This document shows, one piece after another, positions 1 to 12,098 of a DNA stretch of 64,000 nt. The DNA is from Spongilla lacustris. Its lineage: Eukaryota; Porifera; Demospongiae; Spongillida; Spongillidae. A program made the position numbers and the translations under genes. The stretch covers positions 3,182,296-3,246,295 of the forward strand of contig OX442437.1 of NCBI GenBank assembly GCA_949361645.1, in the 5' to 3' direction. The notes beneath the pieces are model-generated. The model ran no database searches and was not told the DNA's origin. It saw nothing but the letters and a program-made list of their open reading frames with translations. How positions within the stretch are numbered: position 1 is the stretch's first letter; each line of letters begins with the position of its first letter.

Positions 1-1009
1 TAGCAAGCGGGGATTAGTAGGGCAATGTGTGTTGACAATTAAGGTTGTTGACAATTAAGGTTGTTGACAATTAAGGTTGTTGCCCTCTCAGTTGCATATT
101 TATACATGAAGAGAAGGTAAGGCGGCAGTTACAAGGCCCATCAGCAATACTGCGTGCAGCGTTATACTGGAGCATGAAAACATTACTGTAAAAGTTGGAG
201 TGGAGGCTGTGAACCACCACATGCTGAGTGGTGATCAAACACTGACAGAAAATGAAAGGGGTGCTGCAATATCACTGCCTAAAGATGTGATAGCAGATTA
301 GGAAACACCGGCTAACTGTTACATTAGATTGATACATGGCCAACACAGCAAGATAATGATTACCTATTCACCAGAAGCAAGTGATTTGTGTGTTACTTGA
401 TGGCATGCTTTCCCATGGCATCTCCCATTGTGCTGGTGTAAGGGTAAGGCTTTTGGCATGTGCACTGCTTCAGGTACATTCTAATGGCTAGTGCAATGTG
501 TTCTTGCTGTTCTTCATTGGATATCCTCTCTAGTTTAGAATACTACTAGCGCTGTAGCAGAACTGCTGAGTTGCTATTAAAAGAACATCTCGGGAACCAC
601 ATATAATCAGTAGTACCTCTCAGTTCCAGAAAATCACATATGTTGGGGCAGGTAATCTACAATAATAAGTTGTTCCACGTTAATTATATCATCAACTACT
701 CAACAACATGTATACTAGATAACAATAATACTGGTAAGAGATATGGTCCTTTAAATGCAAGGACTCTAACCCTCCCCAATAAGAATACTTTACAGTTGTC
801 TTTGCAATAGCAAAATACAAGTACACAGAATATGCAGAAATCAACTTCCATTGTCGAAATCTCAAACAGCAACTTATTGAACATTCCCTTACTTCCCTTT
901 AAAATATCCAAAGCAATGCTCACCAAACACATTTATGCGCATGTACATGTCGCTGATAAGCATATATGTCCATGTGCATATCTGACCAGAAGGGTTTGTA
1001 ACTTTAGAT
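1..1009. other. no gene recognised
   Basis: No open frame with recognisable protein features is visible. The longest frames are under 105 codons and have no convincing splice context. The sequence is ordinary AT-rich intergenic or decayed repeat DNA. Confidence 0.5.
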
Positions 1010-1165
1010 ACCACAAACTCACTGTGAGAATAATGGCACCATACACTGCCATCTGCTCTGATCTCAGCATACTGTTGAACACGCCCTATGTGGAGCCACA
1101 GGTGTGGAGATATTCAAAACATCTGTGCCAGGGGTGGCCGTGATCTCCTGCACTTTGAGCTTACA
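1010..1165. repeat. dispersed repeat, copy A
   Basis: This stretch, starting ACCACAAACTCACTGTGAG, is similar to 6738-6905 in the same orientation. Shared blocks include the start, 'gatctcagcata' and 'caggtgtggagatattcaa', separated by small indels. The two copies lie on either side of the truncated gypsy pol. Family unknown. Confidence 0.65.
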
Positions 1166-1435
1166 GCAGTGAGGAATCTCCTTCCTTCGAGGGTCATGAA
1201 GAATAATTGATGAGACAGAACACCTGAAAATAAAGAGAAATGGTTAAGGCACATGTGAATACAATAATATAGGCATACCCATAATATCCACAGAAACTTC
1301 AACTTTCTCTTGTTCCTTTGTGTGCATGACCACATCATCCACAGATCACATCTCGATGGTGATAGACCACCAGCCCATCACATAGTAGGAGCTAGCAATA
1401 TATGTGATGGAAAGATGACAGGTGTATATGGATAA

Positions 1436-1530
1436 GGGACAGGAGGAAGGAATGGAGAAGAGGGCGAGGAAGGAATGGGGAGAAGAGGGCGAGGAAGGAA
1501 TGGGGAGAAGAGGGCGAGGAAGGAATGGGA
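1436..1530. repeat. 25-bp minisatellite
   Basis: Three to four near-perfect copies of a 25-bp purine-rich unit (agggcgaggaaggaatgggg plus agaag). Overlapping open frames are by-products of the repeat. Confidence 0.85.
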
Positions 1531-1629
1531 TATACATATCACTACATACATGCATGTACTAACAGATGAAGGTCCTTTGGAGTAAAAATATACCAATACC
1601 ATGTAGATCCCTCATGTAGATGTAGTGAA

Positions 1630-1750
1630 CACAATCACATCGTCCCACACACACAATCACATCGTCCCACACACACAATCACATCGTCCCACACATACCA
1701 TCACATCATCCCACGCATACAATCACATCATACCACGCACACAAACACTC
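1630..1750. repeat. about 20-bp minisatellite
   Basis: About six degenerate copies of a unit like cacaatcacatcgtcccaca. Confidence 0.8.
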
Positions 1751-2029
1751 ACACATCAGGATAGGAGTGATGTGGTTACTGGAGTAAATATGGACAAGGG
1801 AGAGGGGAGGGGAGTAAGGAATGGGGAAGAGAAGGGGGTAGAAATGGGGAGGTGAAGAATCAGGAGGAGTTTGTGAGAGGCTAACAGATGAAGGTACCCA
1901 ATGTTAGGTATCCTTGGAAACACTTCCATTGGATTAAATATAGATGCCTCATCTTTGGGGATAGAAAAGGTAGTCTTGTGAAACCCCAAAAAGGGAAAGG
2001 GTAAGATGTAAGGTGAATGGGAGAACAAG

Positions 2030-2565
2030 GAGTGTGGAAGGAGGGAGGGGACTGATGGGAGGGGAAAGAGGTAGTGGGGAGGGAAAGAAGGGAGGAGGAG
2101 GATAGTGGAAGGAGGGGAGGGGAAGGAGGATAGTGGAAGGAGGGGAGGGGAAGGAGGGAAGAGGAAGGGGGCGGATGGAAGGGGAAAGAGAAGGAGGGGA
2201 GGGGAGAAGAGGGGAGGGGAGAGGAGGGGAGGGGAGGGGAGGGGAGGGGAGGGGAGGGGAGGGGAGGGGAGGGGAGGGGAGGGGAGGGGAGGGGAGGGGA
2301 GGGGAGGGGAGGGGAGGGGAGGGGAGGGGAGGGGAGGGGAGGGGAGGGGAGGGGAGGGGAGGGGAGGGGAGGGGAGGGGAGGGGAGGGGAGGGGAGGGGA
2401 GGGGAGGGGAGGGGAGGGGAGGGGAGGGGAGGGGAGGGGAGGGGAGGGGAGGGGAGGGGAGGGGAGGGGAGGGGAGGGGAGGGGAGGGGAGGGAGGGGAG
2501 GGGAGGGGAGGGGAGGAGAGGGGATGGGAGGGGAGGGGAGGGTAGAGGAAAGTGAATGTAAAGAA
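2030..2565. repeat. GGGGA pentanucleotide array with purine-rich flanks
   Basis: From about 2205 to 2512 the sequence is an almost uninterrupted GGGGA repeat, roughly 60 units. Degenerate purine-only sequence flanks it on both sides. Frames of up to 274 codons read through it on both strands and are artefacts. A pure purine strand with runs of four G could form triplex or G-quadruplex structures. Confidence 0.97.
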
Positions 2566-3489
2566 GGGGGAAGAAGGGGAGGGGAAGGGAGCTTCTTACA
2601 GTCAAACATAAGAGGATCGTTAAAACACTGCAGTACTGGTATCGGTAGGAGCGTTGATTGCAAGAAGAATTGAGCTACGTGAACCCTGAAGGCGCAAATA
2701 GTCAAAATTATTAAATAGTAAGGGTAATGTACAAAACAATTAATTCGATGATCTCATCAACAAACGAAGTAAACAAATACACAGCAATCAAAACATGCCA
2801 TATCTCTAGGTACAGCCTAAAGCTAGTACACATACAAAAAAGCCATCAGAATTGGGACTATTAAACATAAGATCTGGATATGTGGCAGTTAGTGTGTTTG
2901 TGAGTGTGTATGTGTTTGTGTTAAGTAACTTCACAGTACTAGAAGTGAAAGCATACTGAACTTGGGACCCTACAGGACTTCATCACATAGGGCATGTCTA
3001 TCAACATTGCTTCATGCATGGGTCCTAAAATGTCTAATACATGTGGGAACAGGGAGAGGGGGTGTGCGTCATTAGGTGAGTATCCAAGGGGCAAGAGCAA
3101 CCTACTTATTGGTTTTGTAATGGACACCCATATCACCAACATTTATAAGTCATTGTTTGTGTTAACCACACTCACATCATCCCAGAATACATACCGTCCC
3201 ATAACACACATTGTCACAGCACCACACATCATTTGCGTTGTTTATATCTTTAGTTAACAGATTGCTGTACAAAGTCACATTAAAACCACAATTAAATGCC
3301 CAATACAACTGAACTAAATAGCACATATACCCAACTCTACACAAATGTGGAAACCAACCTTGGTTCATCCTTCCAATGTCAGCACAATCCAACAATCAGT
3401 GTATCCACCACCTAGAAGAGGCACACTGAGGGGGGAAGCTTGCGACATCAGGCTCCATTAAGTAGGACAGATGGTGGTGGCGGAGAGTT
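2566..3489. other. no gene recognised
   Basis: No coding signal was found. The open part of the downstream pol gene begins near 3490, so this is the flank of a truncated element rather than its gag. Confidence 0.5.
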
Positions 3490-6304
3490 GCCCTCCCACT
3501 CATGAATGCTGTGAAAGAAGAGTTAGAGAGAATGGTAGAGTTGGGAGTGATTAAGCCAGTACAAGAAGCGACAGAGTGGTGTGCAGGCATGGTTGTGGTT
3601 CCCAAAGCGGATGGCAAGATACGTATATGTGTGGACTTCACTAAACTGAATGAAAGTGTATGTAGAGAGCTACACATGTTGCCTTGTGTGGAGCAAATAT
3701 TAGCGCAGCTTAGTGGAGCGAAGGTGTTTTCTAAATTGGATGCAAACTCTGGTTTTTGGCAAATCAAGTTGTCAGAGTCATCGTCTCCATTTACAACTTT
3801 CATAACTCCATTTGGGAGATTTTGCTTTCAAAGACTTCCATTTGGGATCACTTCTGCACCAGAAATATTCCAGAAGCGAATGTCTGAAATTCTTCTAGGT
3901 CTTGATGGAGTTGTGTGTATGATGGACGATGTCTTGATTTTTGGGCCAAACCAAGAAATCCATGACATGAGACTAAAAGCTGTGTTGCAGAGGGTCAAGT
4001 CTGCTGGGGTTACACTAAATAGAGACAAATGTGTATTCTCTCAGAGCAGTGTGAAATTCCTGGGACAAATTGTAGATGCACACGGTGTGAGGCCGGATCC
4101 AAGTAAAGTGACTGCCATCAGAGGGATGGCTGCACCGATGAACACAACAGAACTTAGACGATATCTTGGGATGATTAATCAACTTAGTAAATTCACTCCT
4201 AATATAGCGGAGCTCACCAAGCCACTTCGAGAGTTGCTGAGTAAAAAGAACGAGTGGACATGGAATGAAACCCATCAGAAAGCATTCTCTAAGCTGAAGG
4301 ATGAAGTCAGTACACAACCTGTTTTAGCTTTGTACTCTCCCAAGTTAGATACTATTGTGTCGGCGGATGCCTCTTCATATGGCATTGGTGCTGTGCTGCT
4401 CCAGAGACAGCTCGATGGATCTGTAAAACCAGTCTCATATGCCTCTAGATCCTTAACTCCAACTGAACAGAAGTACGCTCAGATTGAGAAGGAGGCTTTG
4501 GGTGTGACATGGGCCTGTGAGCGCTTCAGGGATTTTCTTACAGGACTTCAATTTCAAATCGAGACGGACCATAAACCTCTTGTACCACTCCTGGGGTCGA
4601 AGAACCTTGAGGATTTGCCATTAAGGGTTCAGCGTTTTCGACTAAGATTGATGAGATTTAAGTACACAATTTCACATATACCAGGAAAAGAGTTGGTCAT
4701 TGCTGATACATTGTCACGAGCTCCAAGTAATGAAGTATATCAGGAAGAGAAAGAGTTTAGAGCAGAAATTCAAGCTTATGTTGACTTGGTAGTTAGGAAT
4801 ATACCCACTTCTGAACCAAAGATGCTGGAAATAAAACAAGCACAGCAGAAGGATGAAATATGTCAAAAGGTCATTCAATACTGCCAAGAAGGTTGGCCTG
4901 ATAAGAGTCTTGTGAAGGGTGAATGGAAGCAATTTTTCCATGTCGCATCAGAACTTTCCGTTGAAGATGGCTTGTTGTTGAGAGGGAATCGGATAGTGAT
5001 ACCGATGGCTCTACGTGCACCAGTTTTGAATAGATTGCATGAGGGACACTTGGGAATCAACAAATGCAGGGATCGTGCAAGGGAATCAGTGTGGTGGCCT
5101 GGTCTAAACAGGGAATTGGAAGTAAAGATTAGTATGTGTACCAAGTGTATCAAATCACATTCACAGAAGCCAGAACCTTTGATGATGTCAAAGCTACCTG
5201 ACTTGCCTTGGCAGAAAGTTGCAACTGACTTGTTCAGTTGGAAAGGTTCACAGTATCTTCTCATCATTGATTATTTTTTCTCGATATGTGGAGCTCTCCA
5301 AACTTTCTACAACTACATCTCAGGATGTAATCAACCACATGAAATCTATTTTTGCAAGGCACGGAATTCCAAATGAAGTGGTATCGGACAATGGTCCTCA
5401 GTTTTCATCAAATGTATTTCACTCTTTTGCTGGTGAATATGGATTTGTTCACACCACCAGCAGCCCTAGGTACCCTCAAGGAAATGGTGAAGTCGAACGG
5501 GCGGTGAGAACCATTAAAAATATCCTTGACAAAGCAAAAGACCCATACCTTGGTCTTCTTGCATATCGTTCCACTCCACTCCGTAATGGGTACAGTCCAT
5601 CTGAACTTTTGATGAATAGGAGATTGAGGACCACAGTTCCTACGTTGGGGTATAATTTACATCCATCAGTACCTAACTATGCACAGCTCAGAGCAATGGA
5701 GCAAAAAGATAAACAGAAACAGAAGACTGATTTTGATAGACGTCATGCCAGTCGATCTCTTCAACAATTGATGCCAGGTGATCAAGTGTGGATTGATGAC
5801 CAAAATTTGAGAGGATCTGTAGTAAAGGAATACTCCCCAAGATCTTATTTGGTTGACACTGAAAGGGGTATACTGCGGAGGAACAGACGACAGCTGAAAT
5901 TTCTCCCAGGGGAAAAGGATCATAGCCATTCAGCCGTAGTACACAATGGTGGAGGTGTGAGCAGTACTGATCCAGTGCCCCATAATGTTGTCATCCTCCG
6001 AGATGAGAAAGAGACACCGAGGGAGCAGCAGGAAGCAGCAGTAGACCCACAAGAACAGGAAAGAACATTACAAGTGCCGGAAGAATCAGTTGAACCACAT
6101 GAACAAGAAAAAGCAGTTGGACAACAAGAACTAGAGGGACTAGTTGAACCACAAGTGCAAGGGCATGAATCAGAAGGGCAATATAAGGCTCCAAATCTCA
6201 ATAATCCCAATGCATCTGGTTCTCATAAGCAACAGGAATTAGTTCAATCAAGACCAGTCATTACAAGGAGTGGTCGTGTATCTAAACCACCAAATAGGCT
6301 CTAG
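3490..6304 (+). pseudogene. Ty3/gypsy pol, 5'-truncated and frameshifted
   Basis: Remnant of a gypsy-type retrotransposon polyprotein in the usual order: reverse transcriptase, RNase H, integrase. Reverse transcriptase starts at about 3502 and carries a catalytic MMDD motif near 3918, where YMDD/YIDD is usual. RNase H has the start motif SADASS near 4362. The integrase zinc finger shows the His-His-Cys-Cys spacing at about 5037-5150, and the catalytic core continues with SDNGPQF near 5385 and a later NGEVERA. A single-base difference in a T run near 5272-5277 shifts the frame inside the integrase core, so the gene is broken there. No gag or protease is seen upstream. The C-terminal tail is Gln/Glu-rich. 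It ends just before a purine-rich tract and a probable LTR start. Confidence 0.93.
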
Positions 6305-6560
6305 AAAAGGGAGATGTGGAGTGATGAATTATGGACACATTATTATGCATATTATGTTGTAATAATGCACGTGATGTACGGTGATTATTAATTAGAGTTT
6401 CGACTAGCACGCTACAGGCTCCACCCTAGGGACATATCTGTGAGGATGGAGGGGCTGATTTGAAGGCAAAAGTGGTGTGAATCAAAGGTAAAAATGCAAT
6501 CCTATATTTATCACTTTACAAAGACAACGTATTTATTACATTACAAAGACAACTGCAGGC
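6305..6560 (+). repeat. probable 3' LTR of the truncated gypsy element (right end not resolved)
   Basis: Directly after the pol stop comes a purine-rich tract (6303-6314) followed by TGTGGAGTGATG, the usual layout of polypurine tract then LTR beginning TG. No matching 5' copy exists in the window, so the right boundary is a guess. Confidence 0.5.
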
Positions 6561-6737
6561 ATTAACATCCATTACATTTTCTATTATTACTAGACACCAA
6601 TGTTGCCTTCAAATCCATCACCAATACAAGATGCACAGCTAAATGTTGTACGTGTATATTCATGCAATGATATATGGCCCACATTGAGGACATTATTAGG
6701 AAAAGGTTATTTTTGAATGGGAAGAGCTTGCTTGTAC

Positions 6738-6905
6738 TTTACCACAAACTCACTGTGAGCATACTGGCACCATAGACTGCAATTCCCCTCCGAACAGTAC
6801 TTTGATCTCAGCATAATGTATAATTGACCCTGGTATTTGTTAGTTCACAGGTGTGGAGATATTCAATGCCAAGAGTGGCCAGAGATATCCTACACCTTGA
6901 GCAGT
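6738..6905. repeat. dispersed repeat, copy B
   Basis: Diverged direct copy of 1010-1165. A short TG run follows at 7021-7046. Confidence 0.6.
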
Positions 6906-8479
6906 GGGCAGGGCTGCAAGGATGTGACATCACATGACTTTCCTTCCATATGGATTCTGCAACTAGAGGCACACAGTTTATGTACATAATGCAGTGGTCC
7001 AATGTACATGTATTCATTTTGTGTGTGTGTGTGTGTGCGTGTGTGTACATATATACTGTCAATGGAACATAGTAACACTATCATTGCTTGGTGGTGTTAA
7101 GCACCAAGTACAGTACACTTCAATACTTACTCGAATGTGATTATCAAGTGATTTTCTGTATAGTCCAACCATCTGGAAACCCATGACCACTCTACACTGC
7201 CATCCAGCACATCTGTGGATAAATTCAAATACTACACACATTCACAGTTTTACTGAATACTTACATTGAATCCCCTCATGATTGAAAGGATACTTCTACT
7301 ATGTATGTTGCAATTGTGCTTCTTGCATCCAGTTGGTGCTATTAAGGGACTGATTATGCTGCTGTTCATCTGGTACTACAGTTAACAACTCCAACTACTG
7401 TGTCTTCTTGTTATGGAAGTGGTTCCACTGACATTACTCCTTAGTGATGGACCCTGATAATCAGTGATGTGTATAGTCTTGAAAGAAACACACTGACTCC
7501 CTGGAACTGAAGATGTTCCGACCACTAGCATGTGTTATCCAATCTGTGTCTTGTGAATTGATCTGCATCTATACAAGGCACTGTGAGTGCATTCTACCAG
7601 GTATTAACAGTTGACTGGATTGTAGCTGGATTTCTATAATGGTTAGTAGGAAGAGTGTTGCGTTCTTTTCAGTGCGTGTGGCAATATAATGAAGGTGTTC
7701 TTGCATGACCATGTCTCCCAATTGCTGGCCACAGGCAGAGCTTCTGATGATGGAGGTGGTGCTGACCAAATGAGCTCAGTGTGTCAACGGTCTACTAATC
7801 CTTGGAACATACTGCAGGGAATATTGTACCAGGTCAGACATGTTCCCATTTCTGTTACTACCACCAAAGATAGCAACATTAATTGTGATGCTGTTTAGAC
7901 TGGATGATGAGGTTAATGCAACGTCTGCACTCAGAGGCAGATCCTGAATCCATGTACATGTACTACATTGATGATGTACTGTCTTTGTAAGAAGCATTTT
8001 AGACCATGTGGGCCAGGTAATCAGTAGACTGGCAAGCAGTGGCAACTAACCATCTTTATGTGCCATTTTATTTGGAGCACTTGGGTCACTACTGGCATAC
8101 CTTCCAACCCAGAATGCATACCTTCCAACAATGGAATGTATTTTTAAAGTAACCCAACCATTTATTTGCTGATGTTGTACCTTAGCAGAATTCGACTAAG
8201 CTGGTATACAACACCCAAACAGTGCCTCCAATAGAGTCTTTAATTAACCCATATAGGTCATGAATGATGGACACCCATACCACAGCTAAGCCTTCATTAT
8301 GATAGAATCATCTAATGACTTCCTGCAACCTGCAGTTAAGGTTGGTGCTGCACTGCAGATCCCTCATTTATGTATAGGATATATGTTCACTGCTCTTCCA
8401 GGATGCAGCCTGTTGGAGCATATTGGTTTTTTGTTGTGTGCTTATTTTGGGTAGAGAATGGATGTCATGTAAGCATCAA
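6906..8479. other. no gene recognised
   Basis: Nothing with a protein signature was found on either strand. A 90-codon minus frame (7776-8045) has no recognisable motif. Confidence 0.45.
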
Positions 8480-9175
8480 AATTACCAGTAACATAACTAA
8501 GCATATGTAGGAAAGAAAACATGGTGTCAGAAGTGGGATTTTTTCTTTTATTAGACTGGCCGTAAGTGAAAGTATCTGGGCCCCGAGGTAGCAAGTTTGA
8601 ATTATCAGCTAGAAAGATCAGCAGTCACTTTATAAGAGACAAATTCTACCAGCTAATGAATGGAGGATGACAAGAGTGTAGACCTCCTGGTGATGGAGAT
8701 GAGGAAACAGGTCAAGGACTGAACTTAAGGGAGGAATTGATACTGCACTTACTGATTAGGGACATGGAAAATGAGTAAATACAGAGAAATCTGTTTGAAG
8801 CAAAGAATTTGGAGTTGCCTATAGCTAAGAGTGTATACGATGTGCCAGAATATGGAGGTGATTTGCAATGTCTGATAACAAAGAACGCAGAGATGTGGCA
8901 GCGGAGGGAACAGGTGCAGAGACGAGAGACAAGTGGACCAAAGTCAAGACCAACAGGTGACTAAGAATGGGAAGAACAAGGAGCACAGATGTGTTCTTGC
9001 TGTGGTCATCCACAAATATGGAGCAATGTGCATGTGGTAGAAGCAGTCTCGCTATTGAAAGGATGTGTGGTGGGACGAACAGTGGAGACAGTGAAGCAAG
9101 ACTTGACAGCAGCACTACTGGAAAGACCTGAAGTGTATACAATACCAACAATCCATTGCAATGGTCAATAGTGGG
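8480..9175 (+). pseudogene. decayed LTR-retroelement 5' region (primer-binding-site-like start, gag/protease remnant)
   Basis: At about 8522 the sequence tggtgtcagaagtgggat resembles the primer-binding site of many gypsy elements and begins with the required TGG. It is followed by a gag-like frame from 8660 that is interrupted by several stops. Near 8990-9110 there is a short Cys-Cys-x-His stretch and a protease-leader-like segment. No intact frame remains. Whether it belonged with the DIRS-like pieces downstream is unclear; DIRS elements have no such priming site, so it is probably a separate element. Confidence 0.4.
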
Positions 9176-9599
9176 TATGTATGGTAAGAATCATGCCACT
9201 CCTAAATATATTCTCACCATGTACGTATATTTATTAATAGAGTCAGTAAGGAAGTTGGTCAAGTCCAAGTACATAACTGACAGAAGGTGTTGATGTGGCT
9301 GGTTTGAGATATTGGAGACTAAGCATCATACTATGTTGTCACTGGATGCATGCCTGCCCCGAGCCTGAAACCACTGTCCTATGAGGCTGAATAAGTGTGT
9401 ATGGAGGAAAAAACTCAAGAGCCTATCTAAGAATCTATGCTGAAGGATTACAGAGATGTTTTCATGTACACACAATGAGAGCAGCAGTGCAAGAAACGTG
9501 GCATGCAATGGAAGACAGGGTTTATATAGCCACAGAGTGGCTGGTTGTGGTCTAGGTTTGTGCTCTCAGTTTACTTTAAAAGCAGTCCTATATTCCAAA

Positions 9600-10830
9600 G
9601 GCATTATAACATGCATACATGATGGAACCCTCTGCTGTGTTTTCATTCCAGTACAAAGCACTCATGCTCGATAAGTACTTCTCACACACCTTTGGATCAA
9701 ATCCTCTCAACAATGGTGCAACAACTTCAGCTAACACATGGTTGCCCATATGCATCTTGTCATCTTACCAGTGCTCTTACATAGGTCTTGCACCTGAAGT
9801 TGTCCACTGGATACTGTACTCCATGAAATTGACAATTTTGCACTTCAGCACACTTCAGCACCATAACATAATTAGCACAGAACTCGACAAGAAGATTCCA
9901 GCCTGCCATGTTCTTAGCCCCTACTTTGATCCACCCTTGTTCCAACTTCTGGACATCTGGCCTAAGAGTTGCCCCAAAACAGAACACCCAGGGTAGGGTA
10001 ATCAGAGGGCTGAGCTTGAATGACTGGATCTCGGAGGAAGACATTCTCCTCCATTGCTCTTCTTGTATGGTTCCGGTATTGGTCGAAGATTGAGATCTAT
10101 TGGGAATGTCTGAGGCCCTACATTGGATTCTGCCATCCATTACTTGGACGATATACTGCTTGTTGGCCCAGCAGGCCATCATCAGTGTGCTATTTCCGTC
10201 CTGTCTACATTATCAAGCATACCCGTGGGTTTGAAGGCAATAGGGCCCTCAGCGTTTTAGAAAACACCCTGGATTCAGCCACCCAGCAGCAGCCACTGCT
10301 CAAGGATAATTGGAGTACACTCTCTGATCTATTTATGGCTGGTTCAGGCAGGCAAAAAGCACCAAGTCCCAACTACCTTTCTTATCAGCAAGCTCTCCTT
10401 TGCTGTAAAAAGTTTTTGTGTCTATTGATCACAGCCAAGAAACATCACCATCCCATAAGGATCACAGCCAGTACAAGGGAGGACTTGGTCTAGCTGGTGG
10501 GAACAGTTCATTCTTGTACATGGAATTGTGTGGCTATGTTCCTTGACCCCTCCTGATAAACTTAATCTCTTCACAGACACCTATGGCACCCAAAGTTATC
10601 ATGCATACTTAGATGGGTCCTAGTTTCCTCAGCAAATGTCACAGCGGTCCATCCAATGGCAGGAGGTCTTTGCTGTAGTGGCCGCAGCCATGGCAGGGTG
10701 GCGTGTAAGGGTCTGCTGTTCAACTGCACAACTGTACACGTTTGGACAGGTCAATCTTGCAAAGAGATGCTGGGAGAGCTTTTTTTTTCGTTGCAGCCTG
10801 ACACAATTTTTTAACTGCTGTTAGTATCAG
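9600..10830 (+). pseudogene. DIRS-like reverse transcriptase / RNase H remnant
   Basis: A frame at about 10,134-10,190 reads HYLDDILLVGPAG, the catalytic block typical of DIRS1-like reverse transcriptases. It is followed in shifted frames by the linker with ITAKKHHHPIRIT (about 10,430-10,470). Next is an RNase H-like block with YLDGS and SIQWQEVFAVVAAA (about 10,570-10,700). Several stops and frameshifts separate the blocks, so it is dead. The long minus frame over 9760-10,182 is antisense shadow. Confidence 0.65.
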
Positions 10831-10919
10831 GCAATCCACACTATACTTGGCAGCTATCATGCACCACTTTAATGGCTTCAAAAGGTTCCTACAACCCCAT
10901 TTTGCAGATCAGGAGGTAC

Positions 10920-11100
10920 TATTCCTTCCACCAATGACCACTTCCAGCTAAAAGCAAGATCTGTCCCTCTCCATTAACAAACTATTCAGATATACATAGC
11001 AGTGCCGACCTGGTGACCCAGGTTAACAGAGTTCCACAGGCACATCATGCATCCATGTAGGTTCTGCACAAGCTAAAGCCTTTTGTACTTTGGTGTCCAT
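10920..11100. repeat. dispersed repeat, copy 1 (pairs with 11660-11860)
   Basis: Shares with 11,660-11,860 the blocks accaatgaccacttccag, gacctggtga, acagagttccacaggcacat and ctttggtgt, in the same order. It lies just after the DIRS-like RNase H and may be the 3' part of that element family. Confidence 0.65.
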
Positions 11101-11397
11101 GGGAAGAGAAAAACGTACACACATAAGAGGAAAATTCAGGTGTATACCTCGGGAATTGTACGAATTTCACTCTGGTCAAAGCTCTCTTTATCAAAGTATT
11201 GGAGCAGCGGTGGGAAGGATAGATGGCAAAGGTTTTTTCATCACTAAAAAGAAGTTATTAGACGAGGGTGGCAGTTGCACAAGTCTGTAAGAATAGGTCA
11301 TGTGGCCAGTTGCTACTTAAGTTGAGGAAGTTGGATGCCTAAGACAATGGGCAAGATAGCATGCATGCATGCAAGAATGTCTGATTACATCTTCCCG

Positions 11398-11464
11398 AGG
11401 ATGGTACAAAGGTGGATTGAGGTACAAAGGTGGATTGAGGTACAAAGGTGGATTAAGGTACAAA
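11398..11464. repeat. 18-bp minisatellite
   Basis: About three and a half copies of ggtacaaaggtggattga. Confidence 0.85.
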
Positions 11465-11659
11465 CTGGCTGTGGAGGTAGGGATAAATTATAACCTGTCA
11501 GCAGATAGTAGCTGGTAGAGCCAGTGTGGGATCAGCTGCAGCTGGGACATGTGTGTCAAAATGTAAAGTGTAAAGACCCCTCAGATCACAATAGTGTTCC
11601 AGGTCAAAGACAACCAACTTGTTATATCCTTCTCCAATTCTCCACTTCCAAGACTATCC

Positions 11660-11860
11660 CAAATATTCCTTCCACCAATGACCACTTCCAGGCTCAAGGC
11701 AAGCTCTGTCCCATTCATCACCCACCTAAGCATGATGCTAATAGCAGTGCTGACCTGGTGATCATCCTCCTCATATTAACACAGTTCCACAGGCACATCA
11801 TACATGTAGGTACTGCATGCCCAAGCTAAAACCTTTCATGCTTTGGTGTGCAGGGAAAGC
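11660..11860. repeat. dispersed repeat, copy 2
   Basis: Direct copy of the segment at 10,920-11,100, with a few insertions. It ends some 40 bp before the intact gypsy element. Confidence 0.65.
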
Positions 11861-11903
11861 TAAAGAGTGGCTTTATAGTGTGACGGACACGATCCTTACA
11901 CAC

Positions 11904-12098
11904 TGTGACAGAGCTGGTTGGTAGCCCCCAGTCTGTCACTGCACAACCGAAGCCCCGAGGACCGAATCAACGCTCCAAGCTAAGCACCCGACCAATAGTT
12001 CAAATAACTTCCCGAAGAACACTATAATTATACAGTTAATACATTTAAATACACAATCAGTTCTCGAATGCGCATGCCCGTAGGTCTGGGCTCTCACA
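11904..12098 (-). repeat. LTR (3' LTR of the element)
   Basis: 195 bp, matching 16,484-16,678 except for three single-base differences near the middle and right. The pol stop codon overlaps its first bases. Confidence 0.97.

Noticed and set aside
1881..2705. 274-codon Pro/Ser-rich frame over the GGGGA array
   Set aside because: Pure product of a pentanucleotide repeat; all frames on both strands are open.
9760..10182. 140-codon minus-strand frame
   Set aside because: Antisense to the DIRS-like reverse transcriptase block that carries HYLDD on the plus strand; no motif of its own.
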